Below, one piece after another: positions 1 to 5,839 of a stretch of 6,815 nt of DNA. The notes beneath the pieces are model-generated. The model was not told where the DNA came from, did not search any database, and was given only the letters and a program-made list of their open reading frames with translations. This DNA is from an uncultured Rhodospirillaceae bacterium. GTDB taxonomy: Bacteria; Pseudomonadota; Alphaproteobacteria; Rhodospirillales; UBA2165. Made by a program: the position numbers and the translations under genes. The first letter of the stretch is position 1. Each line of letters starts with the position of its first letter. Where the stretch lies: the NCBI GenBank assembly GCA_913041095.1, contig CAJWIB010000147.1, forward strand, positions 1 through 6,815, written 5' to 3'.

Positions 1-645
1 GTTAAATCAGCATGTGAACAGGCATATGGCGTCAATGTTGATATCTACCCCATGGACCTCAGCAAGAACACTGACCAATCCGAGCTTTCCCGACAAACCG
101 CAGACGCTGATATTTTGGTCAATAATGCCGGTGCAATTCCAAAAGGAAAAATTCATGAGATTGATGAAGCACAATGGCGTGACGTTTGGGATTTAAAAGT
201 TTTTGGCTACATCAATTTATGCCGCGACTTTTATGGTTTTATGAAAGAGCGGGGTGATGGCGTTATTATCAATATTATCGGTAACGGCGGTGAAAAGCCG
301 GTATCGGATTATATCGCCGGCAGTACCGGTAATGCAGCCCTCATGGCGTTTACCCGTGCCCTAGGTGGAGACAGCCCCAATGATGGTATCCGTGTTGTTG
401 GTCTTAACCCGGGGCCGGTTTCAACTGAAAAATTAGTCTCAATGATGAAAAAGGCGGCGCTCGACAAATGGGGGGATGAAAGCCGTTACCAGGAATTCTA
501 TGAACCCTTTGCCTTTGACCGAGTGGCTACACCAGAGGAAATAGCTACCATGGCCGTTTTCCTGGCTTCCCCCTTATCTGCCTACACCAGTGGTACAATT
601 ATCACGGTCGACGGCGGTATGGTGAATAAAGGGCCGTTGTTCTAG
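1..645 (+). CDS. SDR family NAD(P)-dependent oxidoreductase, 5'-truncated by the window edge
   Basis: Frame 1 is open from base 1 to the TAG at 643-645, giving 214 visible residues. The usual SDR length is about 250-260, so roughly 40-50 residues are missing, including the Rossmann GxxxGxG cofactor loop. The first in-frame ATG (52) lies inside the fold and is not the start. Visible family marks are the NNAG motif (about 121-132), the PGPVxT stretch after beta-6 (about 409-426), and the C-terminal SGTIITVDGG (about 592-621). The catalytic region is divergent. The tetrad Asn position reads Lys (196-198, in WDLKVFGY). The Ser strand reads NIIGNGG. The Tyr (310-312) is followed by IAGSTGN, so the YxxxK lysine is absent. 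This looks like a coherent SDR subfamily rather than decay, because the frame is intact and the rest is well conserved. Substrate is unknown. The gene converges on smpB and is not co-transcribed with anything visible. Confidence 0.93.
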   Translation, partial: VKSACEQAYGVNVDIYPMDLSKNTDQSELSRQTADADILVNNAGAIPKGKIHEIDEAQWRDVWDLKVFGYINLCRDFYGFMKERGDGVIINIIGNGGEKPVSDYIAGSTGNAALMAFTRALGGDSPNDGIRVVGLNPGPVSTEKLVSMMKKAALDKWGDESRYQEFYEPFAFDRVATPEEIATMAVFLASPLSAYTSGTIITVDGGMVNKGPLF

Positions 646-708
646 ACATTCCAAATATACTGACCAAATACTAACCCCCTGTATCTTAGGCTTTATAATG
701 TCTATATG

Positions 709-766
709 AAAAATATTTAGACTGTCCATTTTTATATGTTCAAATACGTATATGGACAGCCTAAAT
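709..766 (-). terminator. Probable intrinsic terminator of the dapA-smpB transcript
   Basis: A 15-bp inverted repeat pairs 715-729 (ATTTAGACTGTCCAT) with 752-766 (ATGGACAGCCTAAAT), with a 22-nt loop. The single imperfect pair (721/760) is A·C in plus-strand RNA but a tolerated G·U in minus-strand RNA. The stem is followed on the minus strand by a run of five U (complement of A709-A713), while the plus-strand side has no T run. Both points favour termination of transcription coming from smpB, whose stop lies about 80 nt upstream. Weak additional pairing (734-738 with 747-751) could extend the stem. It may also stop the SDR transcript from the other side, though less efficiently. Confidence 0.6.
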
Positions 767-846
767 GTCTCTGGGAGTGAATAAACACTACGGATAAGCT
801 AATGCTGAGCAGTAAAGAACTAATGGATAAAGTTGAAAACAAATAA

Positions 847-1323
847 TCAACCATTCTTGCCACGCATGATGCGGGCCTTGTCGCGCTTCCAGTCGCGGGC
901 TTTATCGGATTGGCGTTTATCATATTGGCGTTTACCTTTGGCCATACCCAAATCAACTTTCAACATGCCTCGTTTATTGAAATAGAGTGACAAAGGCACA
1001 ATCGTCATTCCTTCCCGATTGACTGCATTGAACATTTTCGCCAACTCTTTTTTGTGCAGTAGCAGTTTGCGCGGTCGCCGGGTTTCATGCTGATCGCGCC
1101 CGCCCGCTTGATATTCAGGTATATAAGCATTGATCAGATATAACTCACCGCCCTCTTCCGAGGCATAGGCTTCTTCAATGCTGACCCGGCCTGAACGGAT
1201 GGATTTAATCTCGGTGCCTTGCAGGGCGATACCAGCCTCGTAATTATCTTCGATAAAATAGTCATGGCGCGCTTTACGGTTCCGCGCCGCTATGTTCTCG
1301 CTGGATTTTTTCTTTTTTGACAT
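847..1323 (-). CDS. smpB: SsrA-binding protein SmpB
   Basis: SmpB binds tmRNA (SsrA), delivers it to stalled ribosomes and takes the codon-anticodon place in the decoding centre, so that incomplete proteins are tagged and the ribosome is released; it acts in the cytoplasm. The 158-residue product has the usual length. Family marks are an N-terminal basic stretch (MSKKKK), the DYFIEDNYEAGI segment (21-32), GTEIKSIR (36-43) in the tmRNA-binding barrel, NAYIPEY, and the conserved GMAKGKRQYDKR (126-137). This is followed by the lysine/arginine-rich tail that becomes helical in the ribosomal mRNA channel. The ATG lies 11 nt after the dapA stop, with no strong Shine-Dalgarno sequence, so expression probably depends partly on translational coupling to dapA. 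No rpoZ or relA gene follows; a convergent SDR gene does. Confidence 0.97.
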   Translation of the reverse strand: MSKKKKSSENIAARNRKARHDYFIEDNYEAGIALQGTEIKSIRSGRVSIEEAYASEEGGELYLINAYIPEYQAGGRDQHETRRPRKLLLHKKELAKMFNAVNREGMTIVPLSLYFNKRGMLKVDLGMAKGKRQYDKRQSDKARDWKRDKARIMRGKNG

Positions 1324-1334
1324 CGCACTAGAGT

Positions 1335-2210
1335 TTAGGACAGAATGCCGGCGCCTTTGAGGGCATTTTCGACAGCTGTTTTGCTGCTATCGGCAATCTC
1401 ACAGATCGGCAGGCGCGCATCAGCGGAGGCAAGGCCGAGCAATTCGGCGGCATATTTCACCGGTCCCGGACTGGTTTCGCAGAACATCGCCGAATGCACC
1501 GGCATCAGCAGGTCTTGCAGCTCCATTGCGCGGGCGACATTGCCGTCAAACCAGGCTGCCTGCATTTCCGCACATAGTTTTGGCGCGATATTACCGGTCA
1601 CTGAAATGCAGCCATGACCGCCACCCGCATTAAACGGAATGGCGGTGCCATCCTCACCTGAGAGTTGGACGAAGTCTCTGCCACAGGCCGCCGCCGTCAG
1701 CATCGGCCGGTTGAGATCGCCGGTTGCGTCTTTGATACCGGCAATGTTTGGTAGTTCGGCCAGCCGCGCCATCGTCTGGACACTCATATCGACAATACTA
1801 CGCCCCGGAATATTATAGATGATAACCGGAATATCAGCTTGCGACTGGATGGCATCATAGTGACGGTACAACCCTTCCTGAGTCGGTTTGTTGTAATAAG
1901 GCGTCACCACCAACGCTGCATCGGCGCCGGCAGTCTTCGCATGTTTGGAGAGTATGATCGCTTCTTCGGTCGAGTTTGAGCCGGCACCAGCAATTACCGG
2001 CACTCGGCCAGCTGCCACTTCGATGCAAATTTCCACCACCCGCATATGTTCTTCATGGCTGAGGGTTGGCGATTCGCCGGTTGTGCCAACCGGCACCAGT
2101 CCATTTGTTCCCTCGTTAATCTGCCACTCGACAAAATTACGGGAAGCCTCCTCGTCGACCTGACCGCCTTTAAACGGCGTGATGAGGGCAACGAACGATC
2201 CTTTAAACAT
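1335..2210 (-). CDS. dapA: 4-hydroxy-tetrahydrodipicolinate synthase
   Basis: DapA condenses pyruvate with aspartate semialdehyde, the first committed step of the diaminopimelate/lysine pathway, supplying meso-diaminopimelate for peptidoglycan as well as lysine. The 291-residue protein matches the family length. Active-site residues are all present: the GTTGESPTLS loop with Thr43/Thr44, Tyr106 in TPYYNKPTQEG, Tyr132 and Arg137 in YNIPGRS, and the Schiff-base Lys160 in GIKDATGD. The glycine-rich GGGHGCISV segment is also normal. The ATG at 2208-2210 is supported by a good Shine-Dalgarno sequence, AGGAG (complement of 2218-2222), 7 nt upstream. It is first in a two-gene transcript with smpB and divergent from the lytic transglycosylase. 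Related aldolases such as NanA or KDG aldolase are less likely given the full DHDPS residue set and this context. Confidence 0.97.
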   Translation of the reverse strand: MFKGSFVALITPFKGGQVDEEASRNFVEWQINEGTNGLVPVGTTGESPTLSHEEHMRVVEICIEVAAGRVPVIAGAGSNSTEEAIILSKHAKTAGADAALVVTPYYNKPTQEGLYRHYDAIQSQADIPVIIYNIPGRSIVDMSVQTMARLAELPNIAGIKDATGDLNRPMLTAAACGRDFVQLSGEDGTAIPFNAGGGHGCISVTGNIAPKLCAEMQAAWFDGNVARAMELQDLLMPVHSAMFCETSPGPVKYAAELLGLASADARLPICEIADSSKTAVENALKGAGILS

Positions 2211-2384
2211 ACTCTCTCTCCTAAAATTCGTGGCAGAACATAGCCCTAGCAGCTGTTGGCGGCAAGATGTGATGCGCTATTATTTTGAAATTTCTTGACC
2301 CATTGTTTGGTTCGGTTCCTCCCACTAGACTCTTTCTAACAATTATTTAATCAATTTAGGGAATTATCACTAAAGAGGAGTCGA
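2211..2384. promoter_or_regulatory. Divergent intergenic region between dapA and the lytic transglycosylase
   Basis: This 174-bp gap separates two divergent starts and must hold the 5' leaders and probably the promoters for both directions. Clear ribosome binding sites sit at each end: AGGAG for dapA (minus strand, 2218-2222, 7 nt from ATG) and AAGAGGAG for the transglycosylase (plus strand, 2373-2380, 4 nt from ATG). The middle is AT-rich. Possible plus-strand promoter elements are TTGACC (2295-2300), which has no good -10 at normal spacing, and TTGGCG (2256-2261) with TATTAT (2278-2283) at a 16-nt spacing. Neither is convincing. No riboswitch fold or obvious operator palindrome was recognised. 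Confidence 0.4.
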
Positions 2385-4373
2385 ATGCGTTATTCCATTC
2401 TCATTGGAATAAGTATTATTTTGCTGGCAAGTGGTGTCAGCGAATTTGCGCGAGCGAACGACTGGATAGATTCCGCCAATAAGTCTGTTACTTTGTCTAA
2501 GCAGGACGTTCGCGCTGCTGCCAGTATTCAGAAATTGGTAAAGCGTAATAAATGGCAAGATATTAAAAAACAAACTGGGCGGATTAATAATAAAATCTTA
2601 CAGCGTGCTCTTACCTGGCAGCGTTATGCTGCACGGAATTCAGGTGCTTCCTATTATGACATTGTCCGGTTTATAGCCGAGCGATCCAACTGGCCGTCGC
2701 AACGCGGCCTGCGGCAACGCGCTGAAGAAGCCATGACAGCTGATATGGACCCAGATAGGGTTGTTAAATGGTTCGAAGACCAGGCGCCGATGACGCCGGA
2801 TGGTGGTATTAGGTTGGGAGCTGCTCTGTTGATGCTTAATAAAAAATCCGAGGCGGAAAAAGTTCTACAAAGTACTTGGGTGCATGGTAATTTTGGGGCT
2901 CGGCAGGAGCGTCAATTTTATAAAAACTATCGCCGCTATTTAACCCGGGAAAACCACATTGAACGGCTGGAGCGATTGTTATGGCGAGGCCGGTACTATC
3001 CTGTGCGTCGGATGCTGATGAAAGTAAACAAGGATTATCGCGCCCTGGCTTTTGCCCGGATTACCCTCCGGCGTTATCGCGGCGCGGTTGACCGCGCCAT
3101 CTCTAAAGTGCCGGAAAAGCTGATTAATCATCCAGGCTTGGTATTTGAAAGACTTCGCTGGCGGCGGCGCAAAGGGCGTGATCTCGATGCCCGAAAGCTG
3201 CTTGAAAACCTGCCGGAGAATCTCAGCCATCCCGAACGCTGGTGGCAGGAGAAAGCCTTGCTTGCCCGCCGGGCCTTGCATGCTGGTCATATTTCCGAAG
3301 CTTATAAATTAGTGAAAGATCATCGGCTGCAAAAAGGCGAAGGCTTTGTTGAAGGTGAATGGCTGGCCGGGTGGATAGCTCTAAGGTTTTTGAAAGAAAG
3401 TAAGCCGGCCTTTAAACATTTCGTCGCTTTGTTTGAAGCGGCAAAATATCCGATCAGCCGTGCCCGTGGCGCCTATTGGGCTGGCCGCGCCGCCGAAGCA
3501 ATGGAGAAGCCAGAACTTTCTAACATCTGGTTCGATAAAGCAGCCATTTACTCCATGACCTATTATGGCCAACTTGCGGCTGCTAAAAAATCTACTGATA
3601 AGCATATCCAGTTTCCGCCCTCGCCGGTAAACGGCAGCAAAGACGCCGAAAAATTTGAAGCAGATGAAATAGTTAGCGTCGTTCGAGTGCTCGCCAGCGC
3701 GGGGCTTTTTGATCTTTTGCGACCTTTCATACGCAAACTCAATAAAGAAGATGCGTCACCGGCGTGGCGAGCGAACGTTGCCAAATTGGCCCGGCAAAGC
3801 GGACGTCCCGACCTTGCGATCTACACGGCCAAGCAAGCTTACCGGGATGGCATTACGCTCGCCGAGGAAGGATATCCAGTTTTGCTGATTTCGGAAAAAT
3901 CAACAATGGATACAGCACTCCTGCATGCTCTCATCCGCCAGGAAAGCGCCTTTAATATTAAAGCCGTCAGCCATGCCGGAGCCCGCGGTCTCATGCAAAT
4001 TATGCCGGCAACAGCCAAGCGAGTGGCGAAAAAGTATAAACTACCCTATCGCCGAAAAAACCTAACAACCGATATGGAGTACAATCTCCAACTCGGTCAA
4101 GCCTATTTGTCAGGACTTCTTGAGCAATATAACGGCTCTTATGTATTGTCCTTGGCGGCTTATAATGCCGGGCTTAAGCGGGCTAATCGCTGGATCAAGC
4201 GCAATGGTGATCCGCGCGATAAAAACGTTGATGCCATAGATTGGGTCGAAATGATCCCCTTCCGTGAGACCCGCAATTACGTCCAGCGCGTTATCGAAAA
4301 TCTTCATGTCTATCGCAAGCGCCTCAATCAAAACGAAATTGCGTTTGATCCTGAAGGTGATTTACGGCGCTAG
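2385..4373 (+). CDS. Soluble lytic murein transglycosylase (Slt family, GH23 catalytic domain)
   Basis: This is a periplasmic enzyme that cleaves the MurNAc-GlcNAc bond of peptidoglycan with formation of 1,6-anhydroMurNAc, used in wall turnover and in making space in the sacculus. The 662-residue product is close to E. coli Slt70 in length. Residues 1-24 form a signal peptide: Arg2, a hydrophobic core of about residues 5-18, and an AxA site at Ala22-Arg-Ala24 before Asn25. Residues of about 30-490 are helical, Arg/Trp-rich and without strong motifs, matching the superhelical U and L domains of Slt enzymes. The GH23 domain covers about 506-650, with catalytic Glu520 in IRQESAFN, GLMQIMP from 535, AYNAG (592-596), and MIPFRETRNYV near the end. 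The ATG follows AAGAGGAG with a short 4-nt gap. It is divergent from dapA, as commonly seen in Alphaproteobacteria, and is followed 12 nt later by a dehydratase gene. Confidence 0.95.
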   Translation: MRYSILIGISIILLASGVSEFARANDWIDSANKSVTLSKQDVRAAASIQKLVKRNKWQDIKKQTGRINNKILQRALTWQRYAARNSGASYYDIVRFIAERSNWPSQRGLRQRAEEAMTADMDPDRVVKWFEDQAPMTPDGGIRLGAALLMLNKKSEAEKVLQSTWVHGNFGARQERQFYKNYRRYLTRENHIERLERLLWRGRYYPVRRMLMKVNKDYRALAFARITLRRYRGAVDRAISKVPEKLINHPGLVFERLRWRRRKGRDLDARKLLENLPENLSHPERWWQEKALLARRALHAGHISEAYKLVKDHRLQKGEGFVEGEWLAGWIALRFLKESKPAFKHFVALFEAAKYPISRARGAYWAGRAAEAMEKPELSNIWFDKAAIYSMTYYGQLAAAKKSTDKHIQFPPSPVNGSKDAEKFEADEIVSVVRVLASAGLFDLLRPFIRKLNKEDASPAWRANVAKLARQSGRPDLAIYTAKQAYRDGITLAEEGYPVLLISEKSTMDTALLHALIRQESAFNIKAVSHAGARGLMQIMPATAKRVAKKYKLPYRRKNLTTDMEYNLQLGQAYLSGLLEQYNGSYVLSLAAYNAGLKRANRWIKRNGDPRDKNVDAIDWVEMIPFRETRNYVQRVIENLHVYRKRLNQNEIAFDPEGDLRR

Positions 4374-4376
4374 GAG
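4372..4376 (+). promoter_or_regulatory. Shine-Dalgarno site overlapping the transglycosylase stop codon
   Basis: AGGAG at 4372-4376 shares its AG with the TAG stop of the upstream gene (4371-4373) and lies 9 nt before the TTG at 4386. It decides the start of the downstream gene, because no ATG or GTG occurs nearby in frame and the next in-frame Met (residue 61) lies past the PLP lysine. The arrangement suggests that ribosomes finishing the first gene can reinitiate on the second. Confidence 0.75.
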
Positions 4377-4385
4377 TCAAAAACA

Positions 4386-5372
4386 TTGCCATCCATCCCC
4401 ACTATCAGCGACGTTGAAGCCGCAGCGCAACGCCTGACCGGCTATGCCGTCCAAACACCGGTTCTAGAATCCGAACGGATAAATGATCAGCTTGGCTGCC
4501 GCCTTTTGATTAAAGCGGAATGCCTGCAACGCACGGGCTCTTTCAAATTTCGTGGTGCCTTCAATATGATTTCCGGGCTCTCAGATGAAGAAAGATCACA
4601 GGGTGTTGTCGCATTTTCATCTGGTAATCATGCGCAAGGTGTAGCGGCAGCGGCTAAAATACTCGGTATTAAAGCAAGCATTGTGATGCCGACAAATGCA
4701 CCACAAATAAAGATCGACAATACGCGAGGCGATGGTGCGGATGTCATACTCTATAACCGGGCAGACGGTAACCGGGTGGCGATTGCCAAAAATATCATCG
4801 CTGAAACCGGAGCTACATTGGTACCACCGTATAACGCCCCTGAAATCATGGTCGGTCAGGGCACACTTGGTCTCGAACTTTTCCAACAAACCAAGGATAG
4901 GAGCGTTTGCTTGGATTATTTGCTCGGTCCTTGCAGCGGCGGCGGTATGATTAGCGGCTCGGCTATCGTTTTTAATGATAGATCTCATAGTACCAAAATC
5001 TATACCGTCGAACCTGTTGGTTATGACGATACCGCTTTATCTTTGGCAAAAGGTGAACGCGTAAAAATTGAACCGGGCACGCCATCATTCTGTGATGCGC
5101 TGTTGTTGGAAACACCGGGTGAAACAACTTTTGCCGTCAATAATGAATTACTCGCAGGTGGCTTAGTCGTCAGCCAGGCTGAGACTGCCGTGGCGATGAA
5201 AACCGCCTTTCGAGAATATAAAATTATTGTTGAACCCAGTGGCGCCGTCGCTTTAGCCGCAGCTTTATCAGGAAAAATAAATACTCAAGACAAAACGGTT
5301 GGCATTATTTGTACCGGCGGTAACGTTGACGCCACCACTTTCAAAGACGTGCTAAATGGGGAATATGACTAG
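4386..5372 (+). CDS. PLP-dependent threonine/serine dehydratase-like enzyme (fold type II), TTG start
   Basis: This 328-residue protein belongs to the fold-type II PLP enzymes that include catabolic threonine dehydratase, serine racemase and threo-3-hydroxyaspartate dehydratase. These typically convert hydroxy amino acids to keto acids plus ammonia. Visible motifs are the PLP-binding Lys54 in GSFKFRGA, the SSGNHAQG substrate loop (78-85), the glycine-rich phosphate loop SGGGM (184-188, with Ser in place of the first Gly of the common GGGG), EPSGA near residue 283, and the C-terminal CTGGNVD. There is no ACT regulatory domain, so it is not the long biosynthetic IlvA form. The start is TTG: the family-typical N-terminus (ISDVEAAAQRL...VQTPVLES) begins directly after it and a good Shine-Dalgarno sequence precedes it. 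It is probably co-transcribed with the transglycosylase. Its TAG overlaps the bactofilin stop on the other strand. Exact substrate cannot be told from sequence. Confidence 0.93.
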   Translation: MPSIPTISDVEAAAQRLTGYAVQTPVLESERINDQLGCRLLIKAECLQRTGSFKFRGAFNMISGLSDEERSQGVVAFSSGNHAQGVAAAAKILGIKASIVMPTNAPQIKIDNTRGDGADVILYNRADGNRVAIAKNIIAETGATLVPPYNAPEIMVGQGTLGLELFQQTKDRSVCLDYLLGPCSGGGMISGSAIVFNDRSHSTKIYTVEPVGYDDTALSLAKGERVKIEPGTPSFCDALLLETPGETTFAVNNELLAGGLVVSQAETAVAMKTAFREYKIIVEPSGAVALAAALSGKINTQDKTVGIICTGGNVDATTFKDVLNGEYD

Positions 5373-5839
5373 GCTTTTACCGGTTCCGCTATCGATTTTT
5401 TTGGCGGATGTTCAGGTTTATTTTTTGATTCCTCTTTAACCTGCAGATTTATTGTATCTTCACCCGATTTTTTATCGGATTCGACGCGGCGGCAATGGCC
5501 TTCTAAGAAAGCACCTTGCTCAATGGCCAGATTGCCATGCAGAATATCGCCTAACACATGTGCAGTTTTTGCTAAAGAGACGGAAGTTGCCCTGATTTGG
5601 CCAGTGACATGGCCATGAACACGTACACTTTCCGCGGTAATCTCGCCGTTTACCTGAGCGGTCTCACCAACAATTAAAACGTCAGAATGGATACCACCTT
5701 CGACTCTACCATCAATTTGGATTTCACCGTCGCTATGAAGATTACCTGTGACTGTAAGACCCGTGCTCAAAAGTGACGGAGGAGATGATACTTTAGGAAC
5801 GAGATTCTTCTCGTCTTCTTTAGTGCCTTTTGTAAACAT
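5369..5839 (-). CDS. Bactofilin family cytoskeletal protein
   Basis: Bactofilins are small proteins with a right-handed beta-helix core that polymerise without nucleotide and act as scaffolds for cell-wall enzymes, shaping stalks, buds or helical cells in several bacteria. This 156-residue protein has the standard three-part plan. A short polar N-terminus (1-25, often used for membrane contact) comes first. The core, about 26-118, has repeating Gly and short hydrophobic beta rungs (GLTVTGNL, IQIDGRVEGGI, AQVNGEI, VRVHGHVTGQI, AHVLGDI, AFLEGHC). A charged Lys/Glu/Pro-rich tail (119-156) ends it. The start ATG (5837-5839) lies inside the end of the M23 peptidase gene (20-nt overlap). AAGG (complement of 5849-5852) sits 9 nt upstream, so translation is probably coupled. 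Pairing with an M23 peptidase strongly suggests a joint role in localised wall remodelling. BacA/CcmA naming is avoided because orthology is not shown here. Confidence 0.95.
   Translation of the reverse strand: MFTKGTKEDEKNLVPKVSSPPSLLSTGLTVTGNLHSDGEIQIDGRVEGGIHSDVLIVGETAQVNGEITAESVRVHGHVTGQIRATSVSLAKTAHVLGDILHGNLAIEQGAFLEGHCRRVESDKKSGEDTINLQVKEESKNKPEHPPKKSIAEPVKA

Noticed and set aside
1..645. SDR gene as a pseudogene because of its abnormal catalytic residues
   Set aside because: There is no frameshift or internal stop, the termini and core motifs are intact, and the missing 5' end is due to the window edge; a divergent subfamily explains it better.
765..846. Tiny ORFs in the 646-846 gap (ATG at 765 with 10 codons; ATG at 802 with 14 codons)
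   Set aside because: They are very short, lack a convincing Shine-Dalgarno sequence and resemble no known peptide; they lie where the smpB transcript trails towards its terminator.
732..956. Minus-strand ORF overlapping the 3' end of smpB in another frame, and similar long shadow ORFs inside dapA, the transglycosylase, the dehydratase and the M23 gene
   Set aside because: Each lies within a confidently identified gene in a different frame and shows no family motif or ribosome binding site; they follow from codon bias.
2256..2331. Sigma70-like promoter boxes in the dapA/transglycosylase gap (TTGACC at 2295; TTGGCG-16-TATTAT at 2256-2283; TTGATT on the minus strand at 2349-2354)
   Set aside because: None combines good -35 and -10 boxes at 16-18 nt spacing with a sensible distance to the start codon, so they are not listed as separate promoters.
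5380..5405. Possible plus-strand terminator near the run of T at 5395-5401, just after the dehydratase stop
   Set aside because: The only pairing found is CCGC with GCGG enclosing the T run itself, which is not a terminator layout, and the T run codes for Lys-Lys-Ser in the bactofilin tail.
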